A stretch of DNA of 64,000 nt. Origin: DATDAH01 sp963792205 (GTDB lineage: Bacteria > Actinomycetota > Acidimicrobiia > Acidimicrobiales > DATDAH01). The position numbers and the translations under genes were made by a program. Positions within the stretch are counted from its first letter, which is position 1. The number at the start of each line of letters is the position of its first letter. Location: assembly GCA_963792205.1 (NCBI GenBank), contig CAWBVI010000002.1, forward strand, positions 1,054,001-1,118,000, given 5' to 3'. The notes beneath the pieces were generated by a model. The model worked only from the letters and a program-made list of their open reading frames with translations. It ran no database searches and had not been told where the DNA came from. Shown here one piece after another: positions 1 through 7,855 of the stretch.

Positions 1-641
1 GGACCGAGATGGTGACCGTGGGCCAGGACTTCCGGGTCGACGCCGCCATCGAGGTGGCCATCGCCCACGGGTTCAGCCGTCTCCCCGCGTACGGCCAGGG
101 CGGGGTCGACGACATCGCCGGGATCGTCTACGTGAAGGACCTGCTGCGGGCCGAGCTGGACGACCGCAGCGAGGAGCCGATCGCGGGGATGCTCCGCGAC
201 GCCCGGGTGGTGCCGGAGACCAAGCGGGTGTCCGAGCTGCTGCGGGAGATGCAGACCGAGCAGTTCCACATCGCCATCGTCATCGACGAGTACGGCGGCA
301 CCGCCGGCCTGGTCACGCTCGAGGACGTGATCGAGGAGCTGGTGGGCGAGATCCAGGACGAGTTCGACGTCGAGGAGCCCCTGGTCGAGCGGGCCTCGGG
401 GGGCGGCATCCGGGTGCACGCCCGCATGGCGGTCGACGAGGTCAACGCCCTGCTCGCCGGCGAGCTGCCGGTCGAGGGCGACTGGGACAGCGTGGGTGGC
501 CTCGTCTACAACCTCTTCGGCCACGTGCCCGCCGAGGGCGAGTCGGTCGAGGTGGAGGGCTACCGCCTCTCGGCCGAGAAGGTCCAGGGCCGCCGGATCG
601 GCCGGGTGCGGATCACGCCACTGCCGGAGGGGTCGTCGTGA
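1..641 (+). CDS. CBS-pair / CorC-HlyC family protein, 5' end outside the window
   Basis: This is the C-terminal part of a membrane-anchored CNNM/CorC-type (hemolysin C-like) protein. The visible 210 or so residues hold a CBS pair, with IAIVIDEYGGTAGLVTLEDV typical of its second CBS motif. A C-terminal transporter-associated (CorC_HlyC) domain follows, containing WDSVGGLVYNLFGHVP. The frame is open to base 1 and codes TEM just before the first in-frame ATG at 9, so that ATG is internal and the true start and membrane domain lie upstream. The family is linked to Mg/Co efflux or tolerance. The stop overlaps the era start by 4 bases (GTGA), which suggests translational coupling. Confidence 0.9.
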   Translation, partial: TEMVTVGQDFRVDAAIEVAIAHGFSRLPAYGQGGVDDIAGIVYVKDLLRAELDDRSEEPIAGMLRDARVVPETKRVSELLREMQTEQFHIAIVIDEYGGTAGLVTLEDVIEELVGEIQDEFDVEEPLVERASGGGIRVHARMAVDEVNALLAGELPVEGDWDSVGGLVYNLFGHVPAEGESVEVEGYRLSAEKVQGRRIGRVRITPLPEGSS

Positions 642-1495
642 AGTCCGGCTTCGTCGCCATCGTGGGCCGGCCCAACGTGGGCAAGTCCACCCTGCTCAAC
701 ACGATCCTGGGGACCAAGGTGGCGATCACCTCGCCCATCCCGCAGACGACCCGCAGCCAGGTGCGGGGGATCCTCGAGCGGCCCAACGCCGACGGCGAGC
801 CGACCCAGATCGTGTTCCTCGACACGCCGGGCATCCACAAGCCCCGCAGCCCCATCGGGCCGCGGCTCAACGCCACGGCCGGCGCGGCCCTGGCCGACGT
901 CGACGTGGCGTGCCTGATGGTCGACGCCACCGCACCGATCGGACCGGGCGACAAGTTCGTGGCGGCCAAAACGCCCCCGGGATCGGTGCTGATCGTCAAC
1001 AAGATCGACGCGGCCGACGAGGCCGAGACCTTCGCCCAGCTCCAGAAGGGCTCGGCGTTGGAGGTCGACTTCGACGACTACTTCCCGGTGTCGGCGAAGA
1101 CCGGTCGGGGCGTCGACGCCCTGGTCGAGCACCTGGTGGCCCGGATGCCCGAGGGCCCGCCGTACTACCCGGAGGGCACCGTCACCGACGTGCCCGAAGC
1201 GTTCTGGGTGGCCGAGCTGGTGCGGGAGCAGTTGCTGGCCCACCTCCGGGAGGAGATCCCGCACTCCATCGCCACCCAGGTCACCGAGTGGGAGTGGCCC
1301 CGGATCCGGGTCGAGATCCTCGTCGAGCGCGACTCGCAGAAGGGGATCGTCATCGGGAAGAAGGGCAGCGTGCTGAAGTCGGTCGGCATCGAAGTCCGCA
1401 AGCAGCTCCCCGAGGGCGCCTACCTCGAGCTCCAGGTCAAGGTCGACAAGGACTGGCAACGCCGAGACTCCCTCCTCACCCGCCTGGGCTACTGA
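638..1495 (+). CDS. era: GTPase Era
   Basis: Era is an essential GTPase that binds the 3' end of 16S rRNA in 30S maturation. The 285 residues show G1 GRPNVGKS (10-17), G3 DTPG (62-65), G4 NKID (121-124) and G5 SAKTG. A C-terminal KH domain with the signature IGKKGSVLKSVGIEVRKQL follows. The GTG start at 638 lies in the stop of the preceding CBS gene and puts the G1 loop at the usual distance from the N-terminus. Length is normal. The 3' end overlaps the convergent helicase gene by 7 bases. Confidence 0.97.
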   Translation: MKSGFVAIVGRPNVGKSTLLNTILGTKVAITSPIPQTTRSQVRGILERPNADGEPTQIVFLDTPGIHKPRSPIGPRLNATAGAALADVDVACLMVDATAPIGPGDKFVAAKTPPGSVLIVNKIDAADEAETFAQLQKGSALEVDFDDYFPVSAKTGRGVDALVEHLVARMPEGPPYYPEGTVTDVPEAFWVAELVREQLLAHLREEIPHSIATQVTEWEWPRIRVEILVERDSQKGIVIGKKGSVLKSVGIEVRKQLPEGAYLELQVKVDKDWQRRDSLLTRLGY

Positions 1496-3387
1496 TCGGC
1501 TCGGTCGGCGACGATCTCCTGGAGGAACTGCTCGGCGTCGGCGCGGTGGCGGGTGCGCTTCATGGGCGGGAGGGCGTTGACGATCTCCCAGCGGTAGGTG
1601 GCCTTGGCCAGGCGGGAGTCGAAGACGGCGACGACGCCGCGATCGGTGGACGTGCGGATGAGGCGGCCGGCGCCCTGGGCCAGGAGGGTGGCGGCCCGGG
1701 GGAGGTCGATGGTGGCGAACGCCCCGGCTCGAGCCTGCTCGCGGCGGGCCTGCAGGAGGGGTTCGTCCGGGCGGGGGAACGGGAGCTTGTCGATTGTCAC
1801 CAGCGACAGGGACCGCCCCGGGACGTCGACGCCCTGCCAGAACGAGAGCGTGGCGAACAGGCTCGTGGCCTCGTCGGCGGTGAACGCCTCGGTGAGGGCG
1901 GGCTTGGGCAGGTCGCCCTGGACGAGGATCGGCGTGGCCAGCTCGTCGCGCAGCGCTTCGGCGGCGGCCTGCATGGCGCGGTAGCTCGTGAAGAGGGCGA
2001 GGGTGCGGCCGCCGGCCGCGGTGATGAGCGCCTGCAGCTCCTCGTGCATCGCTTCCTGGTACTCGCCCTGACGGGGGTCGGGGAGGTGGGCGGCGCAGTA
2101 GAGGAGGGCGGCTTCGGGGAAGTCGAACGGGCTCCCGGCGTCCAGCTCGTCCACGTCGTCGTTCGGCAGCCCGACCTGCTCGGCCAGGTGGGGCGGGATG
2201 GTCGCCGAGGTGAGGACGGCCGTCCGCTGCTCCCACACCAGGGCGTCGAGAACGGGAGCGACGTCCAGGGGGGCGATGGCCAGGATCGGCTCGCGGTTGG
2301 GCTGCTCCACCCAGGCCACGACCTCGGGGGTCAGGTTCAGGGCGAGGTCGATGTCGGCCTGGAGGGAGGTCACGGCCTTGAGCGCCCGCTCCCGCCGGGT
2401 CTTCACGTCGGCGGCGTCGGATTTGATGGCCTTGAGGGCGACCAGGGCCGCATCGAGCCGCCCCCGGGCTGCCTCGAGCACCGAGGCGATGTCGTCGCCC
2501 ACCCCGCGGCGGAGGCGGGCCCCGACCTCCGGGCTCAAGGCCGCCCGCAGCCGGTCGCCGGCCGTGAGCAGGGCGTCCTTGATCTCGTCCTCGGCCACGA
2601 TCCCGGCGATCACGTGGGCCAGGGCGGTCAGCCGTCCGCCGGAGAGGGCGGCGCCGCAGGTGTCGGAGACCACGTCCTCCAGCTGGTGGGCCTCGTCGAA
2701 GACGACCAGGTCGTGGTCGGGCAGGACGACCCCGCCGGCGGCCAGGTTGGTGCCGTAGAGGTGGGTGTTGACCACCACCACGTCGGCGGCGGCCGCGGCA
2801 TGGCGGGCGTCTTCGGCGAAGCAGTCCTCACCCCGGGGGCACTTGGCCGCGCCGGGGCACTCTTCGGACCCCGTGCTGACGGCGGCCCACGTCGCCGGCT
2901 TCGGCTCAGCCGGGAGGTCGGCCCGGTCGCCCGTGGCCGTCGTCTCCGCCCACTCGATGATCTCGGCCAGCTCGGTGACCGACGGGCCGTCGCCCGGCTC
3001 GAGCCCCGAGCCGAGCGCCAGCTGCACCTCGCCGCCGAGGGCCTCGTCCAGCCGCTGCCGGCAGAGGTAGTTCGACCGCCCCTTCAGGACCGCCCAGGTG
3101 AACGGCGCCCCGAGGTGCTCCTGGAGGAACGGGAGGTCCTTCCCCGCCAGCTGGTCCTGGAGGGCCTTGGTGGCCGTGGCGACGACCGTCCGCTTGCCGG
3201 AGAGGATGGCGGGCACGAGGTAGGCCAACGTCTTGCCGGTGCCGGTGCCCGCCTGCACGATCAGGTGACGGCCCGAGGTGACCGCCTTCGCCACGGCCGA
3301 CGCCATGGCCTCCTGGCCGGGCCGCGACACGCCGCCAGGCAGCTCCTCCACCACGCCGTGGAGTGCGTCGAGCACCGGGTCGGACAC
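1489..3387 (-). CDS. ATP-dependent DNA helicase, DinG/XPD-like
   Basis: Superfamily 2 helicase of about 632 residues. Walker A AGTGTGKT lies near the N-terminus and a DEAH box (VVFDEAHQLED) follows. Between them are four cysteines (one in YLCRQR, three in ECPGAAKCPRGEDC) at the position of the Fe-S cluster in XPD/DinG helicases. The C-terminal half has the QGAGRLIRT motif VI. Such enzymes unwind 5'-3' in repair and R-loop removal. I chose the GTG at 3387 because it gives VSDPVLDALHGVVEE, a typical N-terminus. A longer form from 3450 would run into the uppS promoter. It is divergent from uppS and convergent with era. Confidence 0.92.
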   Translation of the reverse strand: MSDPVLDALHGVVEELPGGVSRPGQEAMASAVAKAVTSGRHLIVQAGTGTGKTLAYLVPAILSGKRTVVATATKALQDQLAGKDLPFLQEHLGAPFTWAVLKGRSNYLCRQRLDEALGGEVQLALGSGLEPGDGPSVTELAEIIEWAETTATGDRADLPAEPKPATWAAVSTGSEECPGAAKCPRGEDCFAEDARHAAAAADVVVVNTHLYGTNLAAGGVVLPDHDLVVFDEAHQLEDVVSDTCGAALSGGRLTALAHVIAGIVAEDEIKDALLTAGDRLRAALSPEVGARLRRGVGDDIASVLEAARGRLDAALVALKAIKSDAADVKTRRERALKAVTSLQADIDLALNLTPEVVAWVEQPNREPILAIAPLDVAPVLDALVWEQRTAVLTSATIPPHLAEQVGLPNDDVDELDAGSPFDFPEAALLYCAAHLPDPRQGEYQEAMHEELQALITAAGGRTLALFTSYRAMQAAAEALRDELATPILVQGDLPKPALTEAFTADEATSLFATLSFWQGVDVPGRSLSLVTIDKLPFPRPDEPLLQARREQARAGAFATIDLPRAATLLAQGAGRLIRTSTDRGVVAVFDSRLAKATYRWEIVNALPPMKRTRHRADAEQFLQEIVADRADQ

Positions 3388-3457
3388 GGCTGCCGACGGT
3401 ACCGCCGGAGGGTGACCGCGCCGGGGAACGGTCCTGAGCACCCGCCGCACGCACCGG

Positions 3458-3463
3458 TAGGGT
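3458..3463 (+). promoter_or_regulatory. -10 element TAGGGT of uppS
   Basis: TAGGGT ends 7 nt before the uppS ATG, leaving no room for a leader with a Shine-Dalgarno. The arrangement suggests a leaderless mRNA. The same pattern recurs at ppdK, glyS and other genes in the window. No convincing -35 is seen. Confidence 0.5.
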
Positions 3464-3470
3464 CGGAGCC

Positions 3471-4193
3471 ATGGAGGTGGCCGGGATCGATCCGACGCGC
3501 GTCCCGAGCCACATCGCCGCGGTGATGGACGGCAACGGGCGCTGGGCCACCCAGCGGGGGCTCAAGCGCACCGAGGGCCACGCCGCCGGGGAGGAGGCCC
3601 TGTTCGACGCCGTCGAGGGGTGCCTCGAGCTGGGGGTGAAGTGGTTCACCGTCTACGCCTTCTCCACCGAGAACTGGCGGCGGCCGGCCGACGAGGTCCG
3701 CTACCTCATGGACTTCAACGAGTCGCTCCTGCTGCGCCGGCGCGACGAGCTGCACGAGCGGGACGTGCGCATGCGCTTCATCGGGCGCCGGGGCCGACCC
3801 GTGCCGAAGCGGATCATCCGGCGCATGGACGAGTCGTCACAGCTGACCGAGAAGAACCGGACCATGACCCTCACGATCGCCTTCAACTACGGCGGCCGGG
3901 CCGAGATCGTGGATGCCGTGCGCTCCCTCGTCGAGTCGGGGGCCAAGGGCCGCCAGATCACCGAGGCGGCGATCCGCAAGCACCTCTACGACCCGGAGAT
4001 GCCCGACCCCGACCTCTGGATCCGCACCTCGGGCGAGCACCGCATCTCCAACTTCCTGCTCTGGGAGCTGGCCTACTCGGAGCTGGTGTTCACCGACGTG
4101 CTCTGGCCGGACTTCCGCCAGGAGCACCTCTTCGCGGCGGTGCGCGAGTTCCAGCAGCGGGACCGACGCTTCGGCGGCGTCGAGGACGGCTAG
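3471..4193 (+). CDS. uppS: Isoprenyl (undecaprenyl) diphosphate synthase
   Basis: Cis-prenyltransferase that condenses isopentenyl diphosphate onto farnesyl diphosphate to make the lipid carrier for cell-wall synthesis. The 240-residue protein has the signature HIAAVMDGNGRWA with the catalytic Asp at about residue 20. Later come the conserved YAFSTENWRRP segment and the C-terminal PDLWIRTSGEHRISNFLLWE block with the substrate-binding Arg residues. The ATG start at 3471 is fixed by the nearby -10. It is followed after 9 nt by recO, an order common in actinobacteria. Confidence 0.97.
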   Translation: MEVAGIDPTRVPSHIAAVMDGNGRWATQRGLKRTEGHAAGEEALFDAVEGCLELGVKWFTVYAFSTENWRRPADEVRYLMDFNESLLLRRRDELHERDVRMRFIGRRGRPVPKRIIRRMDESSQLTEKNRTMTLTIAFNYGGRAEIVDAVRSLVESGAKGRQITEAAIRKHLYDPEMPDPDLWIRTSGEHRISNFLLWELAYSELVFTDVLWPDFRQEHLFAAVREFQQRDRRFGGVEDG

Positions 4194-4202
4194 GAACGCC
4201 CA

Positions 4203-4919
4203 GTGGCGCTCTACCGCGAGCACGGGGTGGTGCTGCGCACCTACAAGCTGGGTGAGGCCGACCGCATCGTGGTCTTCGTGACCCGGGGCCACGGCAAGGT
4301 CCGGGCCGTGGCCAAGGGGGTGCGCAAGACCAAGAGCCGCTTCGGCTCCCGCCTGGAGCCGTGCAGCCACGTGGCCCTGCAGCTGTATGAGGGCCGCGAG
4401 CTCGACATCGTCACCCAGGCCGAGTCCGTCGACCACTTCCGGGCCATCCGCGACGACCTCGACCGGCTGGCGGGGGCGCAGGTCATGCTCGAGGCCACCG
4501 ACCAGGTGGCGCAGGAGCACGAGTCCGATCACCGCCTCTACCAGCTCCTGCTCGGCGCCCTGCGGGCCCTGGCGGGGTCGGGCAGCCCGCTCGTCACGCC
4601 CGCCTTCCTGCTCAAGCTGCTGGCGGCCGACGGGGTCCGGCCCATGGTCGACGTCTGCGCCAGCTGCGGTGAGGACACCCCGTTGGTGGCCTTCGACATG
4701 ACGTCCGGCGGGCTGCTGTGCCGGTCTTGCCGCCGGGGTGTGGGGGTGAGCCCGGCGGCGGTCGACCTGCTCCGCGAGGTCCTCGGCGGGCGGCTCGGCG
4801 CCGCGCTGGAGCGGCCAGAGGACGACGCCACCCACGAGGTCGCCCACCTGGCCACCACGGCGATGGAGCACCACCTCGAGCGCCGCCTGAGGACGGTCGA
4901 CGCCCTCGGGCCCTCCTGA
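4203..4919 (+). CDS. recO: DNA repair protein RecO
   Basis: RecO anneals ssDNA and loads RecA with RecR in recombinational gap repair. The protein has 238 residues. The N-terminal OB fold begins YREHGVVLRTYKLGEADRIV, and the central KGVRKTKSRFGSRLEP segment is typical. A four-cysteine zinc site (CASCGE and CRSCRRG) lies at about residues 155-180. The start is GTG at 4203, nine bases after uppS, which suggests co-transcription. It ends 5 nt before the likely TTG start of nhaA. Confidence 0.95.
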   Translation: MALYREHGVVLRTYKLGEADRIVVFVTRGHGKVRAVAKGVRKTKSRFGSRLEPCSHVALQLYEGRELDIVTQAESVDHFRAIRDDLDRLAGAQVMLEATDQVAQEHESDHRLYQLLLGALRALAGSGSPLVTPAFLLKLLAADGVRPMVDVCASCGEDTPLVAFDMTSGGLLCRSCRRGVGVSPAAVDLLREVLGGRLGAALERPEDDATHEVAHLATTAMEHHLERRLRTVDALGPS

Positions 4920-4924
4920 CCCCG

Positions 4925-6118
4925 TTGGCCGACAAGCGCCTCGTCCGCCTCCCGCTGGGACTGCCGGGCGGCCACCGACTGCCGCCGGTCGGCACCGCGT
5001 TCGTCTCCATCGAGGTCGCCGGTGGGCTGGTGCTGGCGCTGGCCACGGCGGCCGCCCTCGTCATGGCCAACGTCGCCTCCGACGCGTACGCCGACCTGTG
5101 GGCCACCGACCTGGTCGTCGGTCCGATCGACCTCGACCTCCAGCACTGGATCAACGACGGGTTGATGACCCTCTTCTTCTTCGTCGTCGGCCTGGAGATC
5201 AAGCGCGAGCTCGTCGTCGGTGACCTGCGGGACCGGCGGACGGCCAGCCTGCCCGTGGCCGCCGCGATCGGCGGCATGCTCGTCCCCGCCGCCCTCTACC
5301 TCGGCCTGAACACCGGAGGGGAAGGCGAGGCGGGGTGGGCCATCCCGATGGCCACCGACATCGCCTTCGCGTTGGCCGTGCTGGCCCTGATCGGGGACCG
5401 GGTGCCGCGGACGCTCAAGCTGTTCCTGCTCACGCTGGCGATCGTCGACGACATCGGGGCCATCGTGGTCATCGCCCTCTTCTACGCCGACGACCTGGCC
5501 CCCGCCTGGCTGCTGGGCGCGGTGGGCATGGTGGTGGTCATCATCGTGCTGCGGCGGTCCGGCGTCGCCCGGATCTCGGCGTACCTCCTGCCCGCGCTCG
5601 TTCTGTGGCTCTGCACCCAGCAGTCCGGGGTCCACGCCACCATCGCCGGCGTGGTGCTCGGGCTGCTCACCCCCGCCGAGCCGGTGGCGGGAAGGCCGGT
5701 GCTCACCGACCTGGAGGACCGCCTCCACCCGTGGTCGAGCTTCGTCGTGGTCCCCCTCTTCGCCTTCGCCAATGCCGGCGTCCAACTGGACGCGGAGGCG
5801 CTCGACGCCGCCTTCTCCGGCGCGGTCGGCTGGGGGATCGTGCTGGGGCTCTTCGTGGGCAAGCCCGCCGGCATCCTCGGGGGCTCGGCGCTGGCCCTCC
5901 GGCTGGGCATCGGCACCCTTCCCGGCGATCTCCGGCTCCGCCACCTCGCCGGCGTCGGGGTGATCGCCGGCATCGGCTTCACCGTGTCGCTCTTCGTCGC
6001 CGATCTGTCGTTCGAGGGGATCCTGCTCGGCGAGGCGAAGCTGGCGATCCTGGCCGCCTCGGTGCTGGCGGCGGTGGTCGGCGCCCTGCTGGTGCGGTTG
6101 ACGCCCCGGAGCGGATGA
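4925..6118 (+). CDS. nhaA: Na+/H+ antiporter NhaA
   Basis: Electrogenic Na+/H+ antiporter of the inner membrane, 397 residues with about 12 hydrophobic segments. The family marks are present: FFFVVGLEIKRELVVGDL, the ion-site helix PMATDIAFALAVLALIGDRVP, and LAIVDDIGAIVVIALFY, whose Asp pair matches D163/D164 of the E. coli enzyme. I chose the TTG at 4925, just after recO, because no ATG or GTG lies before the first conserved segment. The family's usual length is 380-430 residues. Probably last gene of the uppS-recO-nhaA unit. Confidence 0.93.
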   Translation: MADKRLVRLPLGLPGGHRLPPVGTAFVSIEVAGGLVLALATAAALVMANVASDAYADLWATDLVVGPIDLDLQHWINDGLMTLFFFVVGLEIKRELVVGDLRDRRTASLPVAAAIGGMLVPAALYLGLNTGGEGEAGWAIPMATDIAFALAVLALIGDRVPRTLKLFLLTLAIVDDIGAIVVIALFYADDLAPAWLLGAVGMVVVIIVLRRSGVARISAYLLPALVLWLCTQQSGVHATIAGVVLGLLTPAEPVAGRPVLTDLEDRLHPWSSFVVVPLFAFANAGVQLDAEALDAAFSGAVGWGIVLGLFVGKPAGILGGSALALRLGIGTLPGDLRLRHLAGVGVIAGIGFTVSLFVADLSFEGILLGEAKLAILAASVLAAVVGALLVRLTPRSG

Positions 6119-6121
6119 CCC

Positions 6122-6139
6122 GGTGGGGTTTCCCCCACC
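6122..6139. terminator. Bidirectional hairpin between nhaA and the RDD gene
   Basis: GGTGGGG (6122-6128) and CCCCACC (6133-6139) form a perfect 7-bp stem with a 4-nt loop, directly after the nhaA stop and just before the stop of the opposing gene. There is no clear T tract, as is common in GC-rich genomes. Confidence 0.6.
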
Positions 6140-6146
6140 ACGGAGC

Positions 6147-6935
6147 TCAGCCCTCGACCGGACGCCACTCCTGGGTGTCGTCGTCGAACTGCAGCCACGT
6201 CTCCGTCTTCGGGTTCCACTGGAGGTAGGCCTGGCGAGCCGGGTCCCACTGGGGCTGGTAGGCGGGCTCCTTCGCGCTGGGCTCGTCGCTCGGCGCGGCG
6301 TCGCCGACCCGCAGGGTCTCGCCCGACGCCAGCACGGGCACCGCGTCCTCGTTGAGCGGCGCCCACGCGGAGGTGACGGCCTCGGCCTGCTCGAGCCCGG
6401 TCGGGTCGTCGCCCACCGAGCCGCGGTCCACGACGTAGGTGCCGCCGACCAGGTCGCCCAGCCGCCGGTTGGTCGTGCTGGTCCAGGCGAAGAGGGCGCC
6501 GACGAGGGGGAGCAGGTACGTGGGCAGCGCGTCGATGGGCAGGAGCAGAGCCCGGACGAAGGCCCGGCCCATGCCCGGTCGGCCGCCGTCCTTCTTGACC
6601 GTGCGGATCCCGGTCAGCGCCTTACCGATGGTCCACCCGGCCCGACCCTGGATGATCACCGCGAACAGGAGGATCACGCCGAGCCCGATGGCCCCGGTGA
6701 TGATCAGCTCGGTCTCGTCGAGCACGTAGAGCCGGTCGCCGAGGCGCACGGCGTAGTCCGGCCCGAGCCGGAATGCGTCGGCGTAGAACTCGCCGCTGCC
6801 GTCGACGGTCGAGCGCTCGGCGAAGAACAGGAACGGCACGACCAGGGCCGCGGCGTAGATCGCCTCGTCGATCAGGTAGCCGACGTAGCGCCGGAGGAGG
6901 ACCGCGGTCGGGACATCGTCGAGGGACGCAGGCAC
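6147..6935 (-). CDS. RDD family membrane protein
   Basis: A 262-residue membrane protein of the RDD family. It opens with RRYVGYLIDEAIYAAALVVP and has a second hydrophobic segment around ELIITGAIGLGVILLFAVII and a third near the end of the domain (GRAFVRALLLPIDALPTYLL). A charged cytoplasmic tail follows, ending in a Trp-rich block (QWDP, YLQWNPKTETWLQFDD, EWRPVEG). RDD proteins are of unsettled role; some are linked to ion transport. Start GTG at 6935. It is a paralogue of the next gene upstream, with which it is probably co-transcribed. Confidence 0.85.
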   Translation of the reverse strand: MPASLDDVPTAVLLRRYVGYLIDEAIYAAALVVPFLFFAERSTVDGSGEFYADAFRLGPDYAVRLGDRLYVLDETELIITGAIGLGVILLFAVIIQGRAGWTIGKALTGIRTVKKDGGRPGMGRAFVRALLLPIDALPTYLLPLVGALFAWTSTTNRRLGDLVGGTYVVDRGSVGDDPTGLEQAEAVTSAWAPLNEDAVPVLASGETLRVGDAAPSDEPSAKEPAYQPQWDPARQAYLQWNPKTETWLQFDDDTQEWRPVEG

Positions 6936-6953
6936 GGCGGCCTTTCTACCCCT

Positions 6954-7793
6954 TCACGGTGGTGCTGCGTCTCCTCCCGCATCCCCCTCGACCGGGGCCC
7001 AGCCCGCGTCGCCGTGCTCGAGCCACCGTCCGGACTTGGAGTGCCAGAGGACGTAGCGCTCGTGGCGGCGGTCCCAGATGGCCTGGTCGGGGGGCACCCC
7101 GTCGGGCGCCGCGGCCGCCGCGGTGGCGGCCGGACGAGCGGGCTCCGGCTCGGGTGCCGGTTCGGGTTCGCGCTCGGGCTCAGGTTCGGGCTCCCACGCC
7201 GGCTCGGGCTCGGGCCGCGGCGGGAGGGCCTCCGCCCGCGCCGGCTCGTCCCGGTCGAGGGGCTGGTCCACGGGGCGCCCGTCAGCCCGCTTGTCCACCA
7301 CGTAGGTCCGGGCCAACACGTCGCCCACCCGCTGGTGGCGGGCGGTCAGCCGGGTCGAGCCGTAGGCGACGAGCGGGATGCCCGGGAGGATGTCGACGAC
7401 CCAGGCCACGGTCCGGACCAGGGCCCGAACGACGCCCGACCGGCCGCCGTCCCGACGGACGAGGCGGAGGTCGCCGGCGAGGTAGCCGGGTGACCACCCC
7501 CGCCGGCCCGGGAGCAGCACGAGGATCAGGAGCACGCCGACCGCCAGCGCCCCGAGGGTGATCTGCCACTCCGTCGGGCGGAGGACCACGACCGTGTCCC
7601 GCACGAACAGGCCGAGGTCGCCGTCGTGCCACTCGACACGGATCCCGCCGTCGGGCCGGTCGAGGGAGTAGGCGTCGGCCAGCAGGAGCGCGGGCAGCGC
7701 GCCGCAGAGCCCGACCAGCACGAAGTCGACGAACCAGGCGCCGGCGCGCCGGGCCACGACGGCCGTCGGGTCGGTCGGCGAGGCGGCGCGCAT
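6954..7793 (-). CDS. RDD family membrane protein, paralogue
   Basis: Protein of about 279 residues. The RDD membrane domain begins ARRAGAWFVDFVLVGLCGAL, with further hydrophobic segments at ITLGALAVGVLLILVLLP and AWVVDILPGIPLVAYGS. A linker of Pro-Glu repeats (about 30 residues of EPEP pattern) leads to a C-terminal Trp block (IWDRRHERYVLWHSKSGRW, GWAPVEGD) related to that of the neighbouring RDD gene. I start it at the ATG at 7793, since an earlier in-frame ATG at 7814 adds seven residues of no conserved character. The pair looks like a tandem duplication. It is divergent from glyS. Confidence 0.83.
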   Translation of the reverse strand: MRAASPTDPTAVVARRAGAWFVDFVLVGLCGALPALLLADAYSLDRPDGGIRVEWHDGDLGLFVRDTVVVLRPTEWQITLGALAVGVLLILVLLPGRRGWSPGYLAGDLRLVRRDGGRSGVVRALVRTVAWVVDILPGIPLVAYGSTRLTARHQRVGDVLARTYVVDKRADGRPVDQPLDRDEPARAEALPPRPEPEPAWEPEPEPEREPEPAPEPEPARPAATAAAAAPDGVPPDQAIWDRRHERYVLWHSKSGRWLEHGDAGWAPVEGDAGGDAAPP

Positions 7794-7842
7794 GGCCGCC
7801 CTTGATAGCAGCAAAGGCCCGGCCCTCCAGGGGTCCCGCCGG

Positions 7843-7848
7843 TACGCT
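7843..7848 (+). promoter_or_regulatory. -10 element TACGCT of glyS
   Basis: TACGCT ends 7 nt before the glyS ATG at 7856, and no Shine-Dalgarno is seen between them. This matches the leaderless pattern of uppS and ppdK. Confidence 0.4.
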
Positions 7849-7855
7849 CCGCCCG

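Noticed and set aside
496..3525. 1009-codon open frame on the plus strand across era and the helicase gene
   Set aside because: It is an Arg/Pro/Gly-rich shadow of era and of the antisense of the helicase; the real genes have full family motifs.
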